Shown here: positions 7,588 through 16,074 of the stretch, piece after piece
How positions within the stretch are numbered: the stretch's first letter is position 1
How the letters are laid out: each line of letters opens with the position of its first letter
Source: Iodidimonas nitroreducens
GTDB lineage: Bacteria > Pseudomonadota > Alphaproteobacteria > Sphingomonadales > Rhodothalassiaceae
Length of the DNA stretch: 64,000 bases
NCBI GenBank assembly: GCA_000710935.1
Contig: BAYV01000003.1
Coordinates: 38,765 to 102,764, forward strand
Reading direction: 5' to 3'
The notes under the pieces: generated by a model
The model's input: the letters and a program-made list of their open reading frames with translations, nothing else
Told to the model about the DNA's origin: nothing
Database searches by the model: none
Position numbers and translations under genes: made by a program

Positions 7588-10500
7588 CTAGAATTGAACC
7601 GTAACGCCCGCATAAAAGAAGCGCCCGATCTGATCGAAGACCACCGCATCATCCCCAAAGCTGCGGGTTTCCGGCACCCGTGCCAAAGGCGGCGGGGCAT
7701 TATCAAACACATTATCCACACCGAAATAGACCTCGGTCAGATCAGCCAGACGATAGCGGACCTGAAGATCGGTGTACCATTCCGATCCGGTGCTGTTGGG
7801 ATCGCGGAATTCAGGCGATTCCGCCAGATCAAGGCGCTGGCTGGAAATGAAGCGCTGATAAAGGCTGAAGGTGAGATCGCCCAGTTCATAAGTGCCCCGA
7901 AGATTCACCGTCCATTCCGGGTCGCCCAATTCTCCGGCTTCCCGATCCGGCACGGCCTGACCTTCCTGCGCAAAGAAATTAAGGCTATCGAGATAGGTGG
8001 CCACCAGATTGAGATCAAGGGTGCCGGGCACGGCATTGTTCGTCACCGCCCCCAGATCCATGAAATATTTGGCTTCGATATCAATGCCTGCGGCTTCCAG
8101 CGAGGCCACATTGATCAACTGGCTGGAAATGCTTTCAAAATTTCCATCCGGCCGGCGCGTGATGCTCTCGCAGAAGGGATTATCGATGGTTTCGGCATCC
8201 ACGCAATTATTGGCCACCGCCTGCACCGGAAAGCTGTTCACCGCATCATCGATTTCAATATTCCAATAATCGACAGTGAGGCTGAAACCGGGGATCATGC
8301 GCGGGGTGAGCACGGCCCCGAATGTCAGTGTATCGGCGGTTTCTTCTTTCAGATTTTCATTGCCCCCGGTCAGCACCCGGGTGGTAACGGCACCAGCATT
8401 GGAAATAAAATCGGCCGGCAGCCCCAAAGCCGCGCAGTTGGCGGCCCGGCTGGAAGCTCCCGCTTGCAGATTTGAACTATCGCAGGGGTCTTCCAAAAAC
8501 ACATTGGCCAATCTTGTGGGGGCAAACAGCTCGCCGATATTGGGGGCGCGCACGGCCTGGCTCACCACCGCCCGAAAGCGAATATCGCTGATGGGTGCCC
8601 AATCGCCGCCCACCTTCCATGTGGTGGCGCTGCCGATGGTGGAATAATCGGCAAAGCGCACGGCCGCTTCCAGATTAACCTCTTCAGCAAAAGGCAGGCC
8701 GCGCAAAACCGGCACGCTGATTTCCCCAAAAGCTTCCCACACATCAAAGCTGCCAGCCACATCTTCGATGGGACCGCCGGGGAACACATCACCGCTATTG
8801 CGCAGGAAGCCTTCTTCGGTTTCTGCCGATTCCTTGCGGTATTCGGTGCCAAGGGCAAAGCCAAGCGCCCCCGCAGGCAGATCGATAAAGCCCGCGCTAT
8901 CGCCGGTAATGGTGGCATTCACCACCTGCTGGGTCAGCCGCCCTTCGGTGAGAAAATCAACATGGCTGAAGGCCAAAGCATCCGCAGTTGCGGCATTGGG
9001 GCCCAGCACATTCAGGGGCACACAGCCATTCGATTGATCACGGCACACGATAGTGCCATCCGCATCACGCACCGCATCAAGCTGCTGATTGAAGCGCGAC
9101 AAGATCTGTTCATTCTGAAATTCGGTGGTGTTGTCGGCCCGGCCATATTGATAATGCACGGTATAATCGAGATTGGGATGGATATCCCCCTTAAACCCGA
9201 TTTCCAATTGGATGGTATCGCGATCCGAACGCGAGCGCCTTTGCCCCTGATCCACATTGGTGCGCGAAACAAAAAAGCCATCTGCCCCGTTGTTCGCCAG
9301 AATCGTCTGCAATTCGGGCGGTACGAAAGGATTATCAGCATTTAAAAAGATGGGCGAAAAGGTGGGCAGGGTAAAGGTGGGCTGGCCAGCGGTTGCGCTT
9401 TCGCTTTGGGCATATTTGGCATTGGCAAACAGCGTTACCTTTTCATGCAGATCATAATGCATCCCGGTTGAAACGATCAGGCGTTCAATGGGCACCTGCA
9501 AAAGATCGAAAGCGGAAAGATTAACAAAATCCCCACCCTGGCTCAGAAAGGGTTCGGGCAATTGCCCCAGATCTTGGGAAATCAGATTGCCATTCTGATC
9601 AAAGGTGAAAGGGCCGCCATCCGCTTCAAACAGGCCAAGGGTATCGGGTGCCACCACCCGGCCCCCGCCCGGCGTACCGATGAAGCCGGTATTTTCAAAC
9701 AAAATCTGATCGGGCACCCCATCATTGGGGCCGCTATTGGCCGGATTGCTGGCAAAGCGCAGATTTTGGCTGGCATAGCCGCGATCCAGCGCATCGATGG
9801 ATCGTGTTTTATCATAGCTCGTGTTGAAATAGACATTGCCGCGACCATCATCGAAATTGGTGCCCGCGGTCAGGCTCAATTGATAGCTTTCACCATCGCC
9901 CTCATCGGTGATCCCCACCTGACCATCAAGCTTCAGCCCCTGGAAATCATCGCGCATGATCAAATTGACCACCCCCGATACGGCATCGGCACCATAAACC
10001 GCCGAAGCCCCGCCGGTGATCACCTCAACCCGTTCGACCATCGCCGTGGGAATGGTATTCACATCCACTGCCGTGGTGCCGGGGCGGCTGCCCACATGGC
10101 GGCGGCCATTCACCAGAACCAGTGTGCGATCAATGCCCAAGCGCCGCAGATTGAGGAAATTAGCCCCTGCTTCCTGCGGATTGTCATTGCTGTTGGCCAA
10201 GGTCTGCGTTGCCCCGATGGCGGGAAGATTATTCAAGGTATCGGCCAGGCGGGCATCGCCGTTCAAGGCAATGGCGCGGGCATCGAGCATGGTGACGGGG
10301 ATCGGCGTTGCGGTGCCGGAGCGCCGAATGCGCGACCCTGTCACCACCACTTCTTCGATCATCTGTTGATCGGCCTGCGCAGCCCCGGCACCCTGGGGTT
10401 GTCCTGCGCCCGTTGCCTGCGCCATTCCGGCCATCCGCGCGCCACTGGCTGATGCCAGGCGGGTCCAGCGCTCATCCTGACCATTTTGGCTATCTTTTTG

Positions 10501-10854
10501 CGCGGATCTGGTCAGAACAGCGATGGTTTTTTCATCGATCTGGCGAAATTCAAGGCCGGTGCCATCCAGAAGAATCTGCATCGCCGCAGACGGGGTATAA
10601 TCGCCCTTCACCGCTTTTGCATTGAGCATCGAAGCATCATTGGCAAGCCACGCCATTTGAAAGCCCGATTGTTCGGCAAAACGCTGCAAGGCGGTTTCCA
10701 CCGCCTGTTCTTCAATCTCGAATGTGCGCGTGTCAGCCTCGACGGCGCTTGCCTGCAGCGGGCCCTTATCTTGGGCCGCAACACTGCCGACATAAGCGGT
10801 GCTGGCCAAAGCCATCGCAAGTGCATATGCAGAAACACTGGTCTTGAAGGTCAT
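7588..10854 (-). CDS. TonB-dependent receptor with N-terminal STN signalling domain (FecA type)
   Basis: A 1088-residue outer-membrane transducer. After a signal peptide (cut near VAAQ, residue 28) comes an STN domain (about 44-114: FEIEEQAVETALQRFAEQSG ... FRQIDEKTIAVL), a Gln/Gly/Ala-rich linker, a TonB box (IEEVVVTGSRIRRSG, about 166-180), a plug (GRRHVGSRPGTTAVDVNTIP; YGADAVSGVVNLIMRDDF) and a large barrel ending in aromatic FFYAGVTVQF. In the FecIRA scheme the STN domain reports ligand binding to FecR in the periplasm, and fecI and fecR are directly upstream here. Barrels of this size in alphaproteobacteria often take up complex organic ligands rather than ferric citrate, so iron should not be assumed. 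Confidence 0.92.
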   Translation of the reverse strand: MTFKTSVSAYALAMALASTAYVGSVAAQDKGPLQASAVEADTRTFEIEEQAVETALQRFAEQSGFQMAWLANDASMLNAKAVKGDYTPSAAMQILLDGTGLEFRQIDEKTIAVLTRSAQKDSQNGQDERWTRLASASGARMAGMAQATGAGQPQGAGAAQADQQMIEEVVVTGSRIRRSGTATPIPVTMLDARAIALNGDARLADTLNNLPAIGATQTLANSNDNPQEAGANFLNLRRLGIDRTLVLVNGRRHVGSRPGTTAVDVNTIPTAMVERVEVITGGASAVYGADAVSGVVNLIMRDDFQGLKLDGQVGITDEGDGESYQLSLTAGTNFDDGRGNVYFNTSYDKTRSIDALDRGYASQNLRFASNPANSGPNDGVPDQILFENTGFIGTPGGGRVVAPDTLGLFEADGGPFTFDQNGNLISQDLGQLPEPFLSQGGDFVNLSAFDLLQVPIERLIVSTGMHYDLHEKVTLFANAKYAQSESATAGQPTFTLPTFSPIFLNADNPFVPPELQTILANNGADGFFVSRTNVDQGQRRSRSDRDTIQLEIGFKGDIHPNLDYTVHYQYGRADNTTEFQNEQILSRFNQQLDAVRDADGTIVCRDQSNGCVPLNVLGPNAATADALAFSHVDFLTEGRLTQQVVNATITGDSAGFIDLPAGALGFALGTEYRKESAETEEGFLRNSGDVFPGGPIEDVAGSFDVWEAFGEISVPVLRGLPFAEEVNLEAAVRFADYSTIGSATTWKVGGDWAPISDIRFRAVVSQAVRAPNIGELFAPTRLANVFLEDPCDSSNLQAGASSRAANCAALGLPADFISNAGAVTTRVLTGGNENLKEETADTLTFGAVLTPRMIPGFSLTVDYWNIEIDDAVNSFPVQAVANNCVDAETIDNPFCESITRRPDGNFESISSQLINVASLEAAGIDIEAKYFMDLGAVTNNAVPGTLDLNLVATYLDSLNFFAQEGQAVPDREAGELGDPEWTVNLRGTYELGDLTFSLYQRFISSQRLDLAESPEFRDPNSTGSEWYTDLQVRYRLADLTEVYFGVDNVFDNAPPPLARVPETRSFGDDAVVFDQIGRFFYAGVTVQF

Positions 10855-11087
10855 GATCTTCTCCCAAACTGTCCGCCCTTGATGGTACGCGATCCAAGGC
10901 TTTTTAAAATTCGCATCTCATCGTGCCAAAGATGCAGATCAAACCTTGCCCACAGGATTGTTTAGTCTTCCTGTGAAAAGAGTGACGTTTGAGCGATGCT
11001 TTTCGGGTACCCGATTTTGTAAATTTAATATAAATCACGAATATGGTGATTGCGGATCATTATAATAATCTAGCAAAAGGCGATATA
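10855..11087 (-). promoter_or_regulatory. AT-rich leader between fecR and TonB receptor, with palindrome
   Basis: This 233-base gap is AT-rich near the end of fecR (around 11020-11100) and contains the perfect 12-base palindrome TCGGGTACCCGA at 11003-11014. In FecI-type systems the sigma factor acts on the promoter of the receptor gene, which would lie here. I do not recognise a consensus -35/-10 pair. Confidence 0.4.
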
Positions 11088-12209
11088 TTATATATTATCA
11101 TGAATGTTTTTGATCAATATTCTGGATCGCCCGAAAATCAGGGCTTCCACCGGTGCGAATGCTTCCAGCGTATGTGAAAAAGCTTCGGGATCGCGGGAAT
11201 CAAAAACCCCGCTGATCGACAAATCGGCCAAATCCTCATCCGCCAGAATGATTTCCATCGTGTTATAACGATTGAAATCCGCCACCACATCGCCAAGGCG
11301 CGCGGCTTCAAAAATCAGCTTATTCTGCCGCCATGACACCACTTTTTCCAATGGCACATCATCCGATCTGCGGATCAGGGGATCGTTATCCGCGCCGCCA
11401 TCAAAGCGGCTCAACACCGCCTGTTCATTCCGGCTCAGGCTGGTTTCCCACGCTTTTGCCACTGTGCCATCATCGGCTTTGGTTTGGCGCAGCATCACCT
11501 TCCCCTCCACAACCGTAACGGCCAGATCATCCGGGCTAAGGCGCACATTGAATTCGGTGCCCACCGCCTGCACGCTGGCCTTATCAGTCCGCACCACAAA
11601 GGGCCTTTGGGGATCTTTGGCCACATCAAAATAGGCCTCACCCTCGATCATCATGATCGTTCGTTCATGCTGGCTGAAGCGTATTTCCAGTTTCGACAGC
11701 GTGTTCAATTCAATCACCGAGCCATCGTCCAAAGCAATCATCCGGCTTTCGCCCTTGCGGGTTTGGAATGACTCCACCGCCGGGCCGAAAAGATTATCCG
11801 CAATCTGCGTAACCAGCACCCCACCCCCCAAAGGCGGGAATGAAAGAACAGCCACCGCCACCAGCATGATCACGGCGAACGCCGCCGCCATGCGCCGGTC
11901 CTTCATCGCCCCGAAAAAGCCGGATAATCGCCCTCCGTGCCCGTCCGCATCTTTGGCTGTCGCCCCATTATGGGCGGGATATAAACGGATCACATCGCTG
12001 CTGGGATCAAGGGCTGCGCCATAATCGGCGGCCTCGGCCCATAAGGATAAAACTGCCCTATATTCCTGCAAATGGAGCGGGTTTTCATTGATCCAATCGG
12101 CAAAGCCTTTCTTTTCAGCCGCCGTCGGCACCCCCGATTGCATGATGATGCACCAATGGGCCGCTTTTTCATGGCGTGATCGTTCCTGATCCATCGTTTT
12201 GTTATTCAT
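11088..12209 (-). CDS. fecR: FecR-family anti-sigma / sigma-regulator
   Basis: A 373-residue single-pass membrane protein. The cytoplasmic N-terminus has the DUF4880-type sigma-binding motif (RHEKAAHWCIIMQSGVPTAA ... GFADWINENPLHLQEY). One membrane helix lies at about 105-130 (AAAFAVIMLVAVAVLSFPPL). The periplasmic part has the FecR domain (RKGESRMIALDDGSVIELN ... GEAYFDVAKD ... VGTEFNVR) and a C-terminal DUF4974-like segment (FNRYNTMEIILADEDLADL). The ATG at 12209 with GAGG ten bases upstream is preferred over an in-frame TTG at 12215. Only about 12 bases separate it from fecI, so the two are co-transcribed. Confidence 0.92.
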   Translation of the reverse strand: MNNKTMDQERSRHEKAAHWCIIMQSGVPTAAEKKGFADWINENPLHLQEYRAVLSLWAEAADYGAALDPSSDVIRLYPAHNGATAKDADGHGGRLSGFFGAMKDRRMAAAFAVIMLVAVAVLSFPPLGGGVLVTQIADNLFGPAVESFQTRKGESRMIALDDGSVIELNTLSKLEIRFSQHERTIMMIEGEAYFDVAKDPQRPFVVRTDKASVQAVGTEFNVRLSPDDLAVTVVEGKVMLRQTKADDGTVAKAWETSLSRNEQAVLSRFDGGADNDPLIRRSDDVPLEKVVSWRQNKLIFEAARLGDVVADFNRYNTMEIILADEDLADLSISGVFDSRDPEAFSHTLEAFAPVEALIFGRSRILIKNIHDNI

Positions 12210-12221
12210 TTTCAAAACGCC

Positions 12222-12731
12222 TCAAGCCCGATCCGCCGGATCGCCGGCAGGCTGCATATGGGCCCGCAAATGCGCCAAAGCTTTGACCAGATATTTTTTC
12301 ACCATATTGTCGGAAATCCCCATGCGATCGCCAATATCGCGATAGCTCAATCCATCGCAACGGCTGAGCAGAAAAGCAGTTTGGCATTTGGGCGACAGAT
12401 CGCCAAGCAAGGCGCGCATCTGGCGCAGGCGGGCGCGATGATAAGCATCGATTTCGGGAGAAGATTGCGCAGCAGGAATATCGGCTGGCAAATCCCCCGC
12501 CATCTGCACATGCCGCCGGCTGACATTGGCCCGGCGGATATGATCCTTCATCACATTTTGCGTCGTGCGAACCACATAAGCCGACGGATTATCGACGCGC
12601 TTAGGCTGTTTGATGGCAGAAAGCCTGAGCCAGGCATCATGCAAAATATCGCGGGCATCCTGACGATCCCCCAGGCGCGCCGCCACCATGGCATGGAGCG
12701 CTTCACGCCTTTCCAGAAAAACCGCCAACAA
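12222..12731 (-). CDS. fecI: ECF sigma factor, FecI type
   Basis: An RNA polymerase sigma factor with region 2 (DILHDAWLRLS ... NPSAYVVRTTQNVMKDHIRR) and region 4 (LSPKCQTAFLLSRCDGLSYRDIGDRMGISDNMVKKYLVKAL). The start is uncertain. The frame is open to ATG 12896, with another ATG at 12818, but the extra residues match nothing in the family. The TTG at 12731 has AGGAG six bases before it and gives 169 residues, the usual FecI length, so it is chosen. It would direct transcription of the STN-type TonB receptor gene when FecR is signalled. Confidence 0.85.
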   Translation of the reverse strand: MLAVFLERREALHAMVAARLGDRQDARDILHDAWLRLSAIKQPKRVDNPSAYVVRTTQNVMKDHIRRANVSRRHVQMAGDLPADIPAAQSSPEIDAYHRARLRQMRALLGDLSPKCQTAFLLSRCDGLSYRDIGDRMGISDNMVKKYLVKALAHLRAHMQPAGDPADRA

Positions 12732-12912
12732 TGGATTCTCCTGATCGGAAAGCTGCGGAATCGTCCCTCTCCCAGATTTATAGCCCCTCCCCAAACTGAT
12801 ACCATAGCAGAGTTCCATGAAAATGGCACGGCAGGGGATGTCAGCTTCAATGTTCAAGTACAGACGTTTGGGAGGCCGGGTTCGGGTACCGGACATTTAA
12901 AAAACCCCGATT

Positions 12913-14175
12913 TTAAAACAGCACAAGCCCGGCAATCGCCCCTGTGGCCCCGGTCGCCAGATTGCCCGCAAGCCAGGCCTTCGGCCCCAAAGCCGCGATT
13001 TCCGCCCGTCTTTCAGGGGCCAATGTTGCAAAGGTGGCGACCTGAAGGCCGATGCTGGCCAGATTGGCAAAGCCGCACATGGCATAAACCATGATCAGCG
13101 AGGATCGTTGGGATAACGCCCCCGCTGGCAATTCCGACAGGGCCTGATAGGCGATAAACTCGTTCAAAACCGCCTTCGTTCCCATCAATTGCCCGGCCAC
13201 CCCGGCTTCAGACCAGGGCACCCCGAATAAAAACACGATGGGCGCAAAGATCCAGCCGAACAACCGATCAAGGCTGAGCGGCGCCCCCCCGATTTCAGGG
13301 GCCAGACCCAAAATGGCATTGGCCAGATAAACCAGCGCGAAAACCACGATCAGCATGGCCATCACGCTTAAAAAAACCTTCAGCCCATCTTCGGTGCCCC
13401 GCACCAAAGCATCCAAGGAACTGGCATAGCGCACGCTTTGATCAAAATCCTTCGCCCCGGTGGCACTGTCACCCGGGATCATCAGCCGCGCAAATAACAG
13501 CGCTGCGGGCAACGAAATCAGGGAAGCGGTAAGGATATGGCCGGTGGCACCCGGCACCACGGGTTCGATCAAGGTGGCATATAAAACCAGCACAACCCCC
13601 GAAACGGTGGCAAGCCCCGCCACCATCACCATGAAAATTTCCGCCCGCCCCATGGTGCGTACATAAGCGCGCAAAACCAGTGGGCTTTCCACCACGCCCA
13701 TGAACAGATTGGCCGCCGTGCCAAGCCCCACTGCGCCACCAATTCCCAAACTGCGCTGTAAAGCCCAGCCCAATCCGCGAATGATGGCGGGCAAAATCCG
13801 CCAATGCCATAAAAGCGCCGACAAGGCGGCTGTGACCAGAATGATCGGCAGAATTTCAAAGGCAATGATCAGGGTTGATGCCCCGGCTTTTGCCTCGAAC
13901 GGTAAAGGGGCGCCCCCCAGATAGCCAAACATATAGGATGAGCCCGCGCGCGACGCCTGTTCCAGCACCATCACGCCTTCGCCGGCTGCTTCCAGTAATT
14001 TCCATAACATCGGCACACGCAGGAATAAAAAAGCCAGCACGATCTGCAAAAGTACCGCGCCCACCACCCAGCGCCATGAAAAAGCGCGCCGATCCTCGCT
14101 GAAAAGCCAGGCAATACCAATCAGCACCGCCAGACCAAAAGCTGGCTGAATGGAAACCAGAACATTATCCAGCAT
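12913..14175 (-). CDS. Concentrative nucleoside transporter (NupC/CNT family)
   Basis: A 420-residue inner-membrane symporter for nucleosides. Family marks include FEILPIILVTAALSALLWHW, GLGTAANLFMGVVESPLVLR (a substrate-site region rich in the conserved N and E), ATVSGVVLVLYATLI and GTKAVLNEFIAY. Length and the N-terminal, core and C-terminal CNT segments are normal. ATG 14175 lies inside the 3' end of the radical SAM gene (11-base overlap), so translation of the two is coupled. It ends 16 bases before the longest possible fecI start. The coupling ion (sodium or proton) cannot be told from sequence alone. Confidence 0.93.
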   Translation of the reverse strand: MLDNVLVSIQPAFGLAVLIGIAWLFSEDRRAFSWRWVVGAVLLQIVLAFLFLRVPMLWKLLEAAGEGVMVLEQASRAGSSYMFGYLGGAPLPFEAKAGASTLIIAFEILPIILVTAALSALLWHWRILPAIIRGLGWALQRSLGIGGAVGLGTAANLFMGVVESPLVLRAYVRTMGRAEIFMVMVAGLATVSGVVLVLYATLIEPVVPGATGHILTASLISLPAALLFARLMIPGDSATGAKDFDQSVRYASSLDALVRGTEDGLKVFLSVMAMLIVVFALVYLANAILGLAPEIGGAPLSLDRLFGWIFAPIVFLFGVPWSEAGVAGQLMGTKAVLNEFIAYQALSELPAGALSQRSSLIMVYAMCGFANLASIGLQVATFATLAPERRAEIAALGPKAWLAGNLATGATGAIAGLVLF

Positions 14176-15235
14176 AGCTGCGCACGCCCTTTTCGCTCAG
14201 GCGTTGCGCGCGGAGATCAGCAATGACCTTGCTCAAAACCTCGCGATGGAAAGCATCGCAGCCAAAACATAAATGGCCCTGAATTTCCCCCTTCGGGTTT
14301 TCGCGCATGGATTTTTCATAGAATGTTTCGGTATCCCAACCAAATGATAGGCCCATGCGTTCGGGATGGCCCATATTGATGGCCTCGAACGCCGGATGCC
14401 CGGCAAGGCTATCGAGAATATCCACCAAGGCTTCCTGTTGCAGATTGCCCAAGGGTGAAGCCGATTTCAGGCAACAGGGATAAACATCGCCATTCGGCTC
14501 GATCGATACTTCAGACCCGGCATGGCCATGATCGAGAAAATGCAGCCCCCCCGACCAGCCATTGCAGAAATTATCGCTGAATGTGGCTTTCGACAGGCCA
14601 TTCAGCCAAGACCGACCCCGGGGCCATAAAGCGCCGATCCATTCTTCGCCATTGGCGCCAAACATATCATAAACCGGGCCCTCTTCGTCCGCCCAGCCCA
14701 TCACAGGAGCATGATAGCCCGATTTCCTGATCCCCCGCCGGGCAAACAGATCTTTCAGATGAGCAACAAGCGGCAGTTTTTTATCACCTTCAAGGCCCAC
14801 ATGATAATCATCCATGCCGGAAATTGAAATCATCCACATTCCGCGCGCCAAAAGATCATCAAGGATTTCAGGGGTCACCAGATCCCCCGTGGTTTGCACG
14901 ATGATCCGCACCCCGCCCTGATCGCGATATTTGCGGGTGATCGCCTCCATCGCCGGATACAGAATGCGGGTGCGCACCGGATCGACCAGCACATCGCCCC
15001 CCGATAAAACGATCCGGCCAATCTTTTCTTCGGGCTCGCCCTGTGCATTACGGGCATCAAGATCGCGATAGGTCATGCGTTCAGGCAGATTGGCGATGAT
15101 GCGAGCATAGGCCTGTTCGCCTTCCACCACCACAGATTCAAGAGCATCGCGCACATAAGGGCGAAAGCGATCATCATAGCAATGTTTGCATTTGCGATGG
15201 CAGGCCCAGCTCAGAACATAATAGATCGATTCCAC
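14165..15235 (-). CDS. Radical SAM / SPASM-like protein of unknown function
   Basis: A 356-residue radical SAM enzyme. The N-terminus carries the cluster motif CHRKCKHC (C12, C16, C19) and a glycine motif IVLSGGDVL (about 76-84). The C-terminal part has SPASM-like auxiliary cysteines: FCNGW (C224), IEPNGDVYPCC (C254, C255) and LCFGC (C323, C326). The start is a GTG at 15235. SPASM enzymes often modify peptides or proteins, but no precursor peptide gene is visible nearby. The 11-base overlap with the nucleoside transporter gene points to a linked role, perhaps in nucleoside or cofactor metabolism. I do not recognise a specific subfamily. Confidence 0.85.
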   Translation of the reverse strand: MESIYYVLSWACHRKCKHCYDDRFRPYVRDALESVVVEGEQAYARIIANLPERMTYRDLDARNAQGEPEEKIGRIVLSGGDVLVDPVRTRILYPAMEAITRKYRDQGGVRIIVQTTGDLVTPEILDDLLARGMWMISISGMDDYHVGLEGDKKLPLVAHLKDLFARRGIRKSGYHAPVMGWADEEGPVYDMFGANGEEWIGALWPRGRSWLNGLSKATFSDNFCNGWSGGLHFLDHGHAGSEVSIEPNGDVYPCCLKSASPLGNLQQEALVDILDSLAGHPAFEAINMGHPERMGLSFGWDTETFYEKSMRENPKGEIQGHLCFGCDAFHREVLSKVIADLRAQRLSEKGVRSYAG

Positions 15236-15347
15236 ACTCTACCCTTGTCTTTCAAATCGTCCCAAGTCACAGCCCAATAGGCATCACCCAATAAACATAT
15301 TTTGCCCAATGGGGAAAGAGACAGCGATCCCCCTTTAGCCGATGGGC

Positions 15348-15998
15348 TCAGTTTGATCTTTCAAAAATCAGTGAATAATTATTGGCGGGCATGGCGATCT
15401 GATCGATCAGGATCAGATGATGGGATCGCGCCAGATCGGCTATGGCCTCCAGATCGCGCACCCCCCAGGCCTCATCCTGCGCCTTTAGCCATTGATCAAA
15501 ATCTTCATTGCTGGGCGCTGTGTGGGTGCCCTTGATTTTATAGGGACCATATAAAATCACCCGACCGCCCGGCGGCAAAAGCTGCGCAGCGCCCCGCATC
15601 AGCCCCTCAGCGCAGGCCCATGGGCTGATATGCACCAGATTGATGGCAAGAAGAGCGCAGATCTGTGGCCGGGTACCCGCAAAAGGCTGCGCCCAATCGG
15701 GGGCAGAAACATCGAGCCGCACCGGATCGCGCAGAGAGGCTGATGGCTGCTCCATCGCCCAGGCCCTGATGCTGCGCAGATTATCTTCATCAAGATCGCT
15801 GGGCTGCCACAGCCTTGGCGCCAGCTTTGGGGCCATATAAACCGCATGTTCGCCGGTTCCCGATGCCACTTCCAAAATCATGCCATCTTGCGGCACAGCT
15901 TTATAAAGCACCTGCAAAATGGCCTCGCGATTGCGTTCGGTTGCGGGCGCATGGCGCTTCGCATCAGGCGCAAGATGTTCAGACGGCGGCTGGCTCAC
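15348..15998 (-). CDS. DUF938 family SAM-dependent methyltransferase-like protein
   Basis: A 216-residue class I methyltransferase-fold protein. The SAM-binding motif is ILEVASGTGEHAVYMA, followed by LWQPSDLDEDNL, the acidic loop and ICALLAINLVHISPW. This pattern and the C-terminal YGPYKIKGTHTAPSNEDFDQWL are typical of DUF938 (METTL26-like), whose substrate is unknown. The start is a GTG at 15998. It is separated from the downstream radical SAM gene by 112 bases with no clear terminator, so co-transcription is possible but not shown. Confidence 0.88.
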   Translation of the reverse strand: MSQPPSEHLAPDAKRHAPATERNREAILQVLYKAVPQDGMILEVASGTGEHAVYMAPKLAPRLWQPSDLDEDNLRSIRAWAMEQPSASLRDPVRLDVSAPDWAQPFAGTRPQICALLAINLVHISPWACAEGLMRGAAQLLPPGGRVILYGPYKIKGTHTAPSNEDFDQWLKAQDEAWGVRDLEAIADLARSHHLILIDQIAMPANNYSLIFERSN

Positions 15999-16029
15999 GA
16001 TATTTCCCGGATCAAAATAAAGGCTTTCC

Positions 16030-16047
16030 CTAGGGTCCTGACCCTAG
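16030..16047. repeat. 18-base CTAG palindrome, copy 2
   Basis: CTAGGGTC-CT-GACCCTAG is a perfect 8+2+8 palindrome in the gap between the DUF938 gene and the end of fliG. It is the inverse of the copy at 890-907 with one base changed. It may act as a hairpin at the end of the flagellar transcript, but no T run follows. Confidence 0.65.
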
Positions 16048-16074
16048 CATGATCCCATCAGGAAATCATCTGAC

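Noticed and set aside
6532..8475. Two long plus-strand open frames opposite the M28 peptidase and the TonB receptor
   Set aside because: They are rich in His, Ile and Gly with no domain match, lie fully opposite well-supported genes and have no ribosome binding site.
12258..13094. 278-residue plus-strand frame over fecI and the end of the nucleoside transporter
   Set aside because: It is antisense to two recognised genes and has no family resemblance.
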